Origin: Amoebophrya sp. A120
Taxonomy: Eukaryota > Sar > Dinophyceae > Syndiniales > Amoebophryaceae
Assembly: GCA_905178155.1 (NCBI GenBank)
Contig: CAJINV010000020.1
Coordinates: 806,001 to 870,000, forward strand
DNA length: 64,000 bases
Direction: 5' to 3'
The number at the start of each line of letters is the position of its first letter. Positions within the stretch are counted from its first letter, which is position 1. This document shows positions 49,501-61,500 of this stretch, one piece after another. The position numbers and the translations under genes were made by a program. Below the pieces are notes generated by a model, which did not search any database, was not told the origin of the DNA, and saw only the letters and a list, made by a program, of their open reading frames with translations.

Positions 49501-52500
49501 AAGCGTTACCGCCACCGGTGACGTTCTTTCCTCGACGACCTTGGTGGCCGACGAGCACACCACGCGCACGGGGAGTACAACTGGAGTAACGGTGGGTAGT
49601 ACTATTATGGAGACGAAAGCAAGTGGTGCTGCTGGTTTTGCTCTTGGTCTTACTCTACTGTGAAGGTCATCGCTTGTTCTTGCATCAGGTTCGACAGTTT
49701 TGCTCTTTGCATCAGGAGTTCATGTACTTGTGTGTAGGTAGGTCGTGCTTGTTCCCCACCTACTTCAACCTCGCCTTCATAGTTGTAGTTTTCTGCGTGC
49801 TGTTGTGTGTCCTAGAGGGAGCAGCTTGCCCCGTGGTAATCATTTAACCTCAACATTAACATTGCATGTAAAAACAAGGAAAGAAATCACAAAGAAATAG
49901 ATGCGCATGACGTCGGAGTCGATCCGAGAGCGCAGCTACAAGAACCGCTTTTCGTGTGCATACCTACCGAGCCTGCTTCTTCCACGACCGGGCAGGACCA
50001 GACTGGCAATGCTGTCGGCACCGTTTCCACAACGACTGAGCGCCTCCCGTCATCCACCCGGTATCCTGTGCAAAAGTATCGTATTCGTATAAATGCAAGT
50101 CTTGCATTACAAATCTCTGTCCTAAGGCAAATCTGCATTACAAATTTCATTTGTCACGCTGAGGAAATTTGTAATGCATTTATACGAGTACGATACTTTT
50201 GCACAGGATACCCGGTTCGCGGAAACGACGGGCGGGCCGAGTTCTACACCGCCATGGACGGGCACGCCCGAAGTCACTGTACCCACAAAAAAAAACCCAT
50301 TCCCATGATCCAATTTGTCATGCGAAGCATGCATCAAAGCGTGTGTTTGTCATGCAAAAACTGGATGTGGTTGGCGTGGGTCTTTATTTCTGTGGATACA
50401 CCCTCGCCTCCAGCTATTCTATCCCGCCGGAAGAGTTGTCGACAACTGCAGGCACCTCCACCTCCACTTGGACCGGCGGGGCTACCACCAAGACACCGAC
50501 GACCGAACCGCTCACGCAAGAAAAGACGACCTGGGCGCCGACGTCCACGCCGGTGGCAGACACCGTAAGCGTGACCGTGTCGACCACGACGGCCTCGACT
50601 ACCGGGGCGGAGACGACCGGGGTAGACGGGTCCCCGACCAGCGGGTTCTCGACAAAGCCTGTGACTTTGTTGTCGACGCCTGATGGATATCGAGTGGAAA
50701 TAGAAATATGTCTGGGTCTGGAAAAGTTTTGCAGAAGCAAGTTTGTCATGCAGGTTTGCGTGGTCTGGAACGGCAACGGGACGACACAGATGCAGGATCC
50801 AGTATCACAGCTTCTGCAAGAGGAAGAGCTTTGCAATCCCTATAGTCCTGCATCAGAACAAGTCTGTTCCCAGTGTGGACAAAAATGGACGATAGCCATA
50901 GCCTGCTTAGCTCCTACAACCCACGTTCTAACTCACGGAGAGCATCGCAAGTTTGGGTTCCAGACCTCCCAGACGACCTATTTGCAATGCATACCGAAGA
51001 TGCCCCTGGGAGCAGCACCGCCACGCTGCCGTTTTACTCCACGACATGGATCGCGGAAGACACCACGGCGCCCAGCACAAGCTCGGCTGCGTCGGTGTCG
51101 GACACGAGTCCGCGCTCGTCGACGAGTGCGCGTTATGCATTGCAAAAGCATGAGACTTCTCACTAGTCGTATTATTTGCCTTCTACTTGCAAATTTTCCC
51201 CAGTTGAACTGAAGTTGTAATGCTGAATTGCCTAAAGACGAAGGCAGATTTGTCGTGCGAGATCGCAATAAGTAGAAGTTAGTACAGGGTGCGATGCTTT
51301 TGCAGAGGATACGTCGTCTGAGGAAACCACACTAGCCACAAGATCGTTCAGCACGACGCGCAGCACCACGACCACGGGACCGCTGCCGAGCAGTTTGTTT
51401 TCCACGCCGGCCGGCACGAGCGGCTTGCCCACAACCGCGAGTTTGGCGACCGCGGAGACGTCGACGAAGCCGACGACTCGACCCCCGCCCGCCACGTCGC
51501 CGAGCCGCACGTCGCTCTCCTCGACTACCAGCAGTACGCGGCCGGGCGAAACGACCTTCGCGTCGCCGTCCAGCGAATCCGGGACCACCCCGCTCGAAAA
51601 TACAACCCCATTTTCCAGCACCACCACAAAAACCGACTCGACCACGGGAGCTGCACCGTGGGCCACCACTCTTTTTCCGCCGCAAAGCACGGTGTGGTCC
51701 GTCTCTTCGACTGACCCCGGCGGAGATCCCTCCACGTCGACGAGACCCTCCACGCGCACGGTCGAATCCACAACCACGACCGGACCGCTATACTCGACGA
51801 CGAAGCCGGTGACCGCCGAGCCCCCGACCACGTTTGTGTCGACGGGGGGGAGCGAGGGCGGCTGGGGCGAGGGGCCGGAGCTGCAGAAGGGCGCGGGGCC
51901 GGTGATCATCACGAAGATGTTCCCCATTTCGACGACCCGCGGCACCACGACGACGAGTCCCACCACGCTCGCCGCGAAACCGGTGGAAAATATCCAAACG
52001 ACGCTCGTGTTTACCCCCGCTGCTTTGTCGACGGCGAGTCCATCCACCAGTTTGCTCACCACCGCGAGCACCTCGGTGGCCAGCGGGGGAACCACGGGGC
52101 CGGAGGCGAGTTCAGGGAACATTGAGAGGGCCTTGTCCTGGACGACGATGGAGCCGACGACGGGCTACGGTGCGGAGCAAGACTACAATCAAACCACCAC
52201 AAAGCTTTTTCCAATGTCAACGACGCGGACCGATTCGACCACGGGCGTCGCGACCGACGCGAAAGGGGACGGGGGAGGGGGCGTTTCGAGCACCACGGCC
52301 TTGCCGTGGACGCAGTCTTCAACTGGGGGTGGCGGTGGAGCCTCCACAGACGAGCTTTTACGGGGTGGTCATCTGGTGTGGGAACAATCGAGAATGGAAG
52401 ATGAAAAATATTTGTGCCGCAAACTGCGGATGTTGATCTGGCTAATAGTGATAGTCACCTGTCTGCTCAGCATGGCAAACCTAGAATCTGTTCAGCATGG

Positions 52501-55500
52501 CATAGCTATTCGCACCTGGAATCCGTACAAAATTTGTCATGCAATGGATAGCGGCTCTTGGTCTTGCTTTTGCGTTTGCCGGTTAGGTCGATACTTACAA
52601 AACTAACAGGAGGCCTTGGCGTTAGTACATTGTTGAGATTGTTCCACCAGCTGAGCAGGGCATAGGTTCCGACTTCGGTATTTTCTTCGACTACGACCGT
52701 CTCGGTTACGACGTCTGGCGCCGCCCCCACAACCGCAGAACTTCCACAGCTGACGTCTACAACCTGGGCGGATTCGAGTACCACGTCAAACGCGGAAACT
52801 GCGACGAGCTCGGTGAAAAGCAGTACAACCTGGACTGACAGCACCACGGCCTTGCAACTTACCGTGTCTTCTGCTGGTCTTGCGACCACAACCAGTTTGG
52901 CGATCACGAGCCCACCGGACTGGTACGAGAGTGCACAACGAGCTGCGGCTCCCGTTCAGAGTCAATTTGCATTTGTCACGCACAGTCGTGATCCCTGTGC
53001 GTGCCTGTCCCATATCCAAGCGATAGAAATAGAACTACAAAGCACTGTCTTGCATAGCAAGCTCAAGCTGCAGTGCATGCCCCACCCTGAAGGGCACTGC
53101 AATCTTCTGGCCGGGGATTTGTGATACAGCAGGCACTGTAGCTGTGCCGTTGCTTCTGATTCTGTTGCTGGTGCTAGGAAGTACTTATATGCAGTTCGAA
53201 TGAAGGAGATGGAAAACAAGCAGGAAAACCAGTTTCATCAGTTGTACCCTCTCATACCTGGTCCTCCGGCAGTCCTGACGCTACCGCGACAAAGATTTTC
53301 CCGGCCAGCACGACGAGATTTGCCACGACGACGGGGAACGCCGTGCTGGGGGACGGTTCTTCTCCGACCACCATTAGCCCGTTTTGGACCCCGCATGATC
53401 CGGGAGCATCTTCAACTACAGGCACTGGTGCGGACGAGATGTTCACAACGGGGATCTTTTCTTCGTCCACAAACGGCCCAGTACCGTCCACCACCGGGCC
53501 GGAATTTACGACGTCGCCGGCACCGGCTGGTAGTACGACTCAGAGCATGATCCCCGGAGATGAAACGCTCTCGGTTTCCGCGACCGTGGCACCGACGACG
53601 CGGACGGATTTGCCGGATGCGACGACGTCGCCGGCGGGCAGCAACACGGCGTCTTCTCCGTCGACAGACTGGACGGTAAAACCTACCGCAGCGTCAACTT
53701 TGACTGCAGCCTCAACTTTATATTCGACGAGGACAACCAAAACGGAGGTCACAACCGCACCGGGCACGACGCATTTCGATTCCGGTAGCAGTGTAATTCC
53801 AACAGTGAATCCGACACAGCCAACAACAGAGACCTTATCTAGCACCGTTTTGAGCACCAGCACAGAAGTCCGCACATCGTCCACGACTTCACCCGCGCCG
53901 CCGACGACCGAAGTGCAGACGGTGTCGAGCGTGTCGACCGCGGAGCCTGGGTTGTCCACAACGAATGAACCAGCTTCCACCACAATTTTGCTTTCCACGT
54001 TTACGACGCGCGAGCGGGAAACAACGACGCCAGCCGTGACGACAGATTTGCTTTCCTCGTCCCCAGGGGGGAGTGGCACGACCGGGCTTGTGTCCAGCGG
54101 GGCTACAACTTCCCCACCGGAAAGCCCCTCCACGACCATGTCATCGACTTCGAGTACGACTAAGGCGGGTAGCACAACTGCAGCCACCACCTTCACCGTT
54201 TCCCCCGAGGGGGCGGGGCCCACCGTGACGCCGGATGCTGGTGGGACTACTCCGCCGACCACGTGGAGCGTTTCCACGACCGTGTTTTCTTCCACGAAAA
54301 CGTTTTCCCCGGCGGAAACCACTTCAAAAACGCCTCGGACGACAAAGGCGCCGGTAGGGGGAGACTCGACCTCAGGCTCGTCCACCGCGTCGACGACGGC
54401 AGGAAAACCCACGACGCACAAATATGCAGCGCAAAAGTGTCGTAGCACTGCTTGGAGAAAAATTGGAATTTGAAGTGTCGTAGACGTAGCAGCATAAATT
54501 GCATTGGAGAAAAAATGGAATTTGATGTAATGCTTACTAAAAGAAAGAGGTAGTGCTAGTGCAGAGGCGAGTAGATCTCTCATGCAATACTGGTATACAG
54601 ATTTGCATTTGCATGAGTTCGAGCTCGAAAGTACGATACTTTTCCACTGCATAACAAGCCGGTGGAGACCACTACCGTGTCTCCCTTGACCACTTCCTCG
54701 GAGCCGACCTCCACATTGCCTTCCACAGCCAGCCCGAGGACGCCCGAAAGCAGTAGCCAGCCAAGCACCGAAACGGCGAAGACGACGGCGCACCCGTGGA
54801 CGACCACCACGAACGAAGTCACGACCACGGGCGTGACAGCGACCACAGGACCGGAATTTCTTTCCACGGTTACGTCATCCTATCAACTGCAAAAATGTCT
54901 GGGTCTGGAAACTTGTGATGCAAAAAGTGGATGATAGCCGGACTGCAATACGCAGCTATGCATCACAAATTTTCTGGCTGCCATGTCTTACGTATTCCGC
55001 ATGGCAAGCTGCGTTTTTGCATAACAGGTAAGAGGGTCGCTTCGTGCCTATGCAACACAGATTCTCGGATCATGCCAGACAAGCATGACAAACTTGCATT
55101 CTTCCAGACCCAGACATTTTTACATATGATGCATCCCGCACGGTGTCAACAAATTCGTCCACCACGTCCGATTTGCCAAGTACGACGAGAGAATTCGTTT
55201 CGTCCACCACTTTTAGCGCCACCACGTCGTCTCCTGCCGCGAGCAGCACAACTCCGGATTATAGTCACAGCAGCGCCACGGCAGTTTCCTCTACGGGTAG
55301 CACCACGCGGCCGGACTTCCTGGACACGACAATAGCGCCCCAGACGAGCACGACGCTGCCACGCGTCACGACGGGGCCCGATTTTCTGCAAACGACTCCG
55401 GAAAGCTCCAGTTCGACCACACCGAGCGTGACGACTACGCCCAAGGCAGAGGACTCGAAGACGAGTAAGGAACACAAATTTATTTTTGCCGTATACGTCG

Positions 55501-58500
55501 TACAAGTTGCATGGAAAATTTGATCGACCGGAGGACTGAAGCTTTTCATGCTGAGTGTTGTGATGTTGTGGTGGTCGGGCACTATCTAAAGGTTGTGTCA
55601 TGCATTCATCTTGTTGGCGTGTACGGAGTGCATTTCGTGTGGATAACGACTGGGGCGACCCCTGCGTCAACAACCTACACGCCGATACACTCAACCTCGT
55701 CGCCCGCGCCGAGTACAGGAACGGGCCCGGGTATGGCGAGTAGAAAAAAGTTCGTCGTCGTCACAAATGACACGCAGCTTCGTTTTGCTTTTGCATGAGA
55801 TGGAGATTGACAATTTTTTTTGCATTGCAGCCAAAATGAACTAGACAGACCGAAAAGTCCGGATCAGATCATGTGACTGTGATGCATTCGCTCGGTGCAT
55901 GATAAGATGACTGTGTTGCAAGTTGTAGACTGCCGATGGGAGGTGATCGCGACGAAGTTTTTTTGTTTGATATCTTGCTCGGGGGAAGAGAATCACAACA
56001 GCACGACGATGAGGTCGACGACATCTTCGGTGGAGACGATTCCGACGACAGTAATATCCACCACTACAGTGTTCTCGTCTACTTTCCTTTCGTCCAGCAC
56101 GAGATCTACTACGAGCAGTTCGGATCCTTTCGCCAACCAGACACCGAACTCGACGCGGGTGCCGGCAACGAAAACCGACGCAACCACGAGGTACTCCAGC
56201 ACCACTTTACCGCTAAAAGACGATACGACCGCGCCCTTCAGATCGAGCATGTTCACAACACCGCCCCCGCCGGTGACGGTCACGCTAACGCCGAACTCGA
56301 CGAGCTTGCCCTCGACAAAAGCGCCTGAAACGACGCAATTCTCGAGCACAAGGGATCCATCGGTAGAAACGACCGCGCCTTTCAGGTCGAGCCCTAGCAC
56401 GACGCCAGGGGGAGCTACAGTAACGCACCAAACGCCAAATTCGACCAGTTTACCGTCGACAAAACCGCCCCTAACCACGAAGTACGCGAGTACGACGGTG
56501 CCGGTGGAGGGAACTTATGCAATGCAAAAGCATCGTACTAGTATAAATCGCAATACAAATTTTATCAGGAGGAAAAATGGTGTTTGTAATGCTGATTTGG
56601 CTAAGAAACAAGATTTGTCATGGATAAATGCAACTGCTACGAGTGCGATACTTTTGCACTGGATAGAACTACAGCGCCTTTCCGATCGAGCACGGGCACG
56701 TTCTCGTCGAGCCAATCACAAACTATCACGCTGACGCCCAATTCGACGAGCTTGCCGTCGACAAAACTTCCGGTGACGACAAAACATTCGAGCACCAGCA
56801 CGGGAAGTAGTCCCACAGACGACCACTCGACTGCCAGATCGAGCACTAGCACGTCCACGACGACGTCGTTGAGTGTTACACTGACGCCGAATTCGACAAC
56901 GATAGGCACAACGCATATTTTTACGACTGGAAATACGACCACGACGACCACAACGTGTATGACAAGGGAAGCAAGTAGTCGGATGAAACTCAAAGTCAAA
57001 CAACTTTTCCTTTTTGTGACTTCCCTATGCTTCTTGGGGGAGAAACTATGACTATTTTGATTGCGGGTGCTGGTTTTGCGCCTCCTGCATATGCGCATGA
57101 GAGAGCAGATACGACGAGTGCTGCCAGATTATAGTTCGATCAATCGCTGTGCTGGCCTCACGCTTTCGATAGCATTGTCATCTGTACGTAGAAGGAGCAA
57201 GTGCGCGATCAGTGAATTTGCAGCTGCGTCTGTTCCGGAGGCGCAATAGACTCTGCCTGCCCGTGTTTTAGTTTTACGGGCAGTTGTTAGTTGTGTTTGT
57301 CATTGAGTTGACATCTCATTTGCTTTGCATACCCCCGACCACGACCACGACGACGACATCGACTACAACCACGACATCGTCGACGACCTCCACCGTTACT
57401 GCGGAAATCACTAGCACCAGTACAACTTCTGCCAGTGGCACTAGTACTTCAAGTGGTACGACAACAGCATCAGCAACGGCTTCCACCAGCAGTACAACAA
57501 CTTCTAGTACCTCAACGTCAACGTCTTCTTCTTCGGAAGAAATCGGGGGGAGCAGTACGCCGCACAAAACCAGCAGTAGTACCGCGACAGTGTCGACATC
57601 ATCAACTACAGGGACCGGAACGGGGACGGAGAGTAGCACTGCGAGTAGCACAACCACAACTGGTACAACTAGCTCGACGACTTCATCTAGTAGTACCACA
57701 ACCACAACCGTTACAACTAGCTCGACGACTTCATCTAGTACTAGCACGACTACAACTGTTACAACTAGCTCGACGACTTCATCTAGGAGCACCACAACCA
57801 CAACCGTTACAACTAGCTCGACGACTTCATCTAGTAGTAGCACGACCACAACTGTTACAACTAGCGCTACGTCAACTAGTACCGAGCCGGAATTTCTGTC
57901 GACGACAACGACCACCAAGCCGGAATTTCTGTCTACGAGCACAACAGAGACGGCGTCAACCACAACCACCTACACCTCAGCTGCTACTTCATCCACCACG
58001 ACCACCGGCGGCACGCCGGTTGCTATATTAGAGACCACTACGTCAACAGAAACTCACACTGGCGCTGTGACAACTTCAACTGTTTCCTCTTCTACAATCA
58101 CTGAGACCACGCCGTCGGAGCAGGAGACCACTAGTAGCACTTTGTCGAGCACAAGCTCAAGCACAGCTTCGAGTACAACTAGCACTTCTTCGTCTTCAAG
58201 AACATCGTCGTCGACAAGCACGACATCTCGTACCACAACGGAAACGGAAAGTACAACAACCGGAACCGCTTCGCCGACTTCTAGTTCTAGTGGTGCGCAG
58301 ACCTCGGCGTCGACTTCTTCTGCAACTTCGACAAAAAGGGAAACCACCACGGCGACGGGTACTACGACAACGGAAACCACCACGACCTCGAGCAGTTCAA
58401 CTGCGACGGAAACGGTGACTGACAGTACCACAACAGAAGCAGAGAAAACCACCACGGGCACTGGTACTACGACAACGGAAACCACCACGACCTCGAGCAG

Positions 58501-61500
58501 TTCAACTGCGACGGAAACGGTGACTGACAGTACCACAACAGAAGCAGATAAAACCACCACGGGCACTGGTACGATAACGAGTAGCACTAGCAGTACTACA
58601 TCACCAACATCTGCACCAGTTTCATCCAGTTTGTCAAGTTCTAGTAGTGCACTATCGACTTCGACGAGCTCGGAAACTGCTACAGCCAGCGAGACGGAAA
58701 CTGTGAGCAGTAGAAGCAGCTCTACTACGACATCTTCAACGTCGACGGAGCAAGTGTCTACAACTACATCCACAAAGGCGTTGCCTGAGACAAGTCTGCC
58801 CAGCACTCCCAGCACCCCGCAGACCCATACTTGGAGTGGCGTCGAGACCAGCACGGTGACTAGCACTACAAGCTCGAGCACCGGCACGGCTTCAACGAGC
58901 ACAGGCACTACCTTGCCGCCATTTCCCACCATGCCTACCAGGCCAAGCACTCCCAGCACCCCGCAGACGCATACTTGGAGCGGCGTCGAGACGGTGACTA
59001 GCACAAGTTCCAGCACGACCGAGACCACGGCGACAACTTCTACAAGAACTTCAACTACATCCACACCAGCTGCTACTTCTACCACGACCACAGGCGGCAC
59101 GCCGGTTGCTATCTTGGAAAGCACTACAACAACTTCGGGCACAAGCACCGCGGTCCCCGTAATAACCATACCCGTTATACCGACTCTCCCCAGCACTCAC
59201 AGCACCCCGCAGACGCATACTTGGAGCGGCGTCGAGACTTCTACGGCGACTAGCAGCACAGAGACCTCCACCTCAGTTGCTACTTCTACCACGACAGGCG
59301 GCACGCCGGTTGCTATACTAGAAAGCACTAGTACGACAACGGCGGGCACGAGCACCGCGGTCCCCGTGATAACCATACCCGTCATCCCGACTCTCCCAAG
59401 CACGCACAGCACTCCGCAGACGCACACTTGGAGCGGGGTCGAGACGGTGACTAGCACTACAAGTTCGAGCACAGAACCGGCTTCAACAAGCACAGGCACT
59501 ACCTTGCCGCCGTTTCCCACCCTGCCTACTAGGCCAAGCACTGGCACCACCCCGCACACGCACACGTGGAGCGGCGTCGAGACGGTGACTAGCACGGAGA
59601 GTGCTTCAACAAGCACAGACACTACCTTTCCTCCGTTTCCCACGATGCCTACCAGGCCGAGCACTCACAGCACCCCGCAGTCGCATACTTGGAGCGAGGC
59701 CGAGACAGTGACCAGCACAAGAAGCTCGAGCGCACCGACAACCAGCACGACCACGAGCGAGGCGAAAACGAGCCGCGAGCTGTTGGAATCCAGTTTGCGG
59801 CCGACGACGTCAATGTTTGTGACGACAACGGGCTCGGCGCTGCCCTTTGTTGGTACGTCGACGACCACTACGGAAAAAGCGGTGCTTCCCGGCGGGCAGA
59901 CGACCAGCACGGAGGAGCCCTGGTCTTGGAGCAGTAGCACAACTTCTAGCACATCTAGTGGGGAGGAATCAACATCGACTTCGAGCACGAAAAGCAGGAC
60001 CGGGACCACGACTGGCACAGGTACCGCTCCCGACACGGGTCCGCCTGGGCAAACTTCGCTGTCTAGTAGAAGTGCCACTACGTCGTCTACTAGTAGTTCT
60101 AGTACATCGAGTTCTACCACAGAAAAAGGCGTGCTTCCCGGCGGGCAGACAACGGCCACGACCGGCCCCTGGTCCTCGCCGGGCAGCAGTACAACTACGA
60201 CCGAAAGTGGCGATGTTGTTGAGTCGTCTTCAACTAAAACCGGAACAAGGCCAAGTGGTGGCCTCGGAACATCCTCGCTACCTCCTACTCCCTCATCGAC
60301 AAGGACAACGTCCACGTCAACAACTGAAAAAGGCGTGCTTTCGGGAGGGCAGACAACTGAAACTACAGCGCCGTGGTCGTGGAGCAGCACGACGACCTCC
60401 GAAAGTGGCGGCGTGGTTCAGTCATCAAGTACGAGTGCTGGAACTACGAGTGGTGGCCCCGAGCAGAGGACCACGACGTCGCTACCACCTCCTGCTTCTT
60501 CCACATCCACAGTATCAACAGCCTCAACTACTGAAAAGGGCGTGCTTATGGATCTGTCAGGATCGAAATCGTCAAAGTTGAAATGATTTGTCATGCATAA
60601 AATGCAGCCCACAAAGTGTCTGTCTTGCAGAGTAGGCAAGTGAGGCAGATTGTAAGCCTGTCGAGGGGTAGAAACTGAGGCGCTAAAGTAGCACGACAAA
60701 AGGCGTCTTCCTTACCCAAACAGCATGACAAACTGGATATCGGTTCTACCCAAATTTGCCATGCGCCACTTAGAAACTGGATTTCAAGTGGCATCCATTT
60801 TATGCATGACAAACTATTTCAACTTTGACGATTTCAAACCTGACGCTTCCATAGTGCTTTCCGGAGGGCGGACAACGGCGACGACAGAGCCGTGGTTGTG
60901 GAGCAGCACGACTATGACAGTGCACAACTCCCCCTCCCCCTCCTTTGTAATGCAAAATCCCAAATCCAGTTGCAGTTGGTGCCTTGTGGCACTGTTTGCA
61001 TTACAAATTCCGGAAGCCCAAACAGTAGTACAATAAATGTAATGCAAAATCCCAAATCCAGTTGGATTGGTGCCTTGTGGCACTGTTTGCATTACAAATT
61101 CCGGAAGCCCAAACAGTTACAGTACTACAATCGGGACGTGGGGTTGTCATGCACAGGCCCCACGTTTGTTCGTTGGTGGTTGTGATGGTGCTACTCATGC
61201 AATACAAATGAGGGGGAGGGGGAGTTGTGCACTCTGATAACGACGACCAGCACCGCAGTAGTAGCGGGGTCTTCCTCGACGACCACGGAAAAAGGTGGTG
61301 GTGGCGGTGCTCCTACTTCTACTACCCCCAGTAGCACCGCAACAACCCGGCCCCGGCCCGTAACAACGACGCAGACGGGAGGGGGAATTATTATACCGGA
61401 AACCGGGCTGCCAACGACGTCGAGACGGCCATTTACTTCGCGCCCGAGGCCGCAGACAGGTTCGAGCACGACGAAGCCACTGTTGTTTCCTATCATCAGT

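Noticed and set aside
53540-54793. 417-aa minus-strand ORF
   Set aside because: Antisense to the mucin-like exon; same Val-rich artefact.
55741-55799. Coding extension after STGTGPG
   Set aside because: A GT donor lies right before it, composition changes abruptly and a stop follows; treated as intron.
57665-58570. Regular 48- and 105-bp repeats resembling a CRISPR-like array
   Set aside because: They are in-frame tandem coding repeats with no unique spacers, in a eukaryotic gene.
57316-60390. Long minus-strand ORFs of Val/Leu-rich sequence
   Set aside because: They are exact antisense shadows of ACN/AGC/TCN Ser/Thr codons; translation gives featureless Val/Leu runs.
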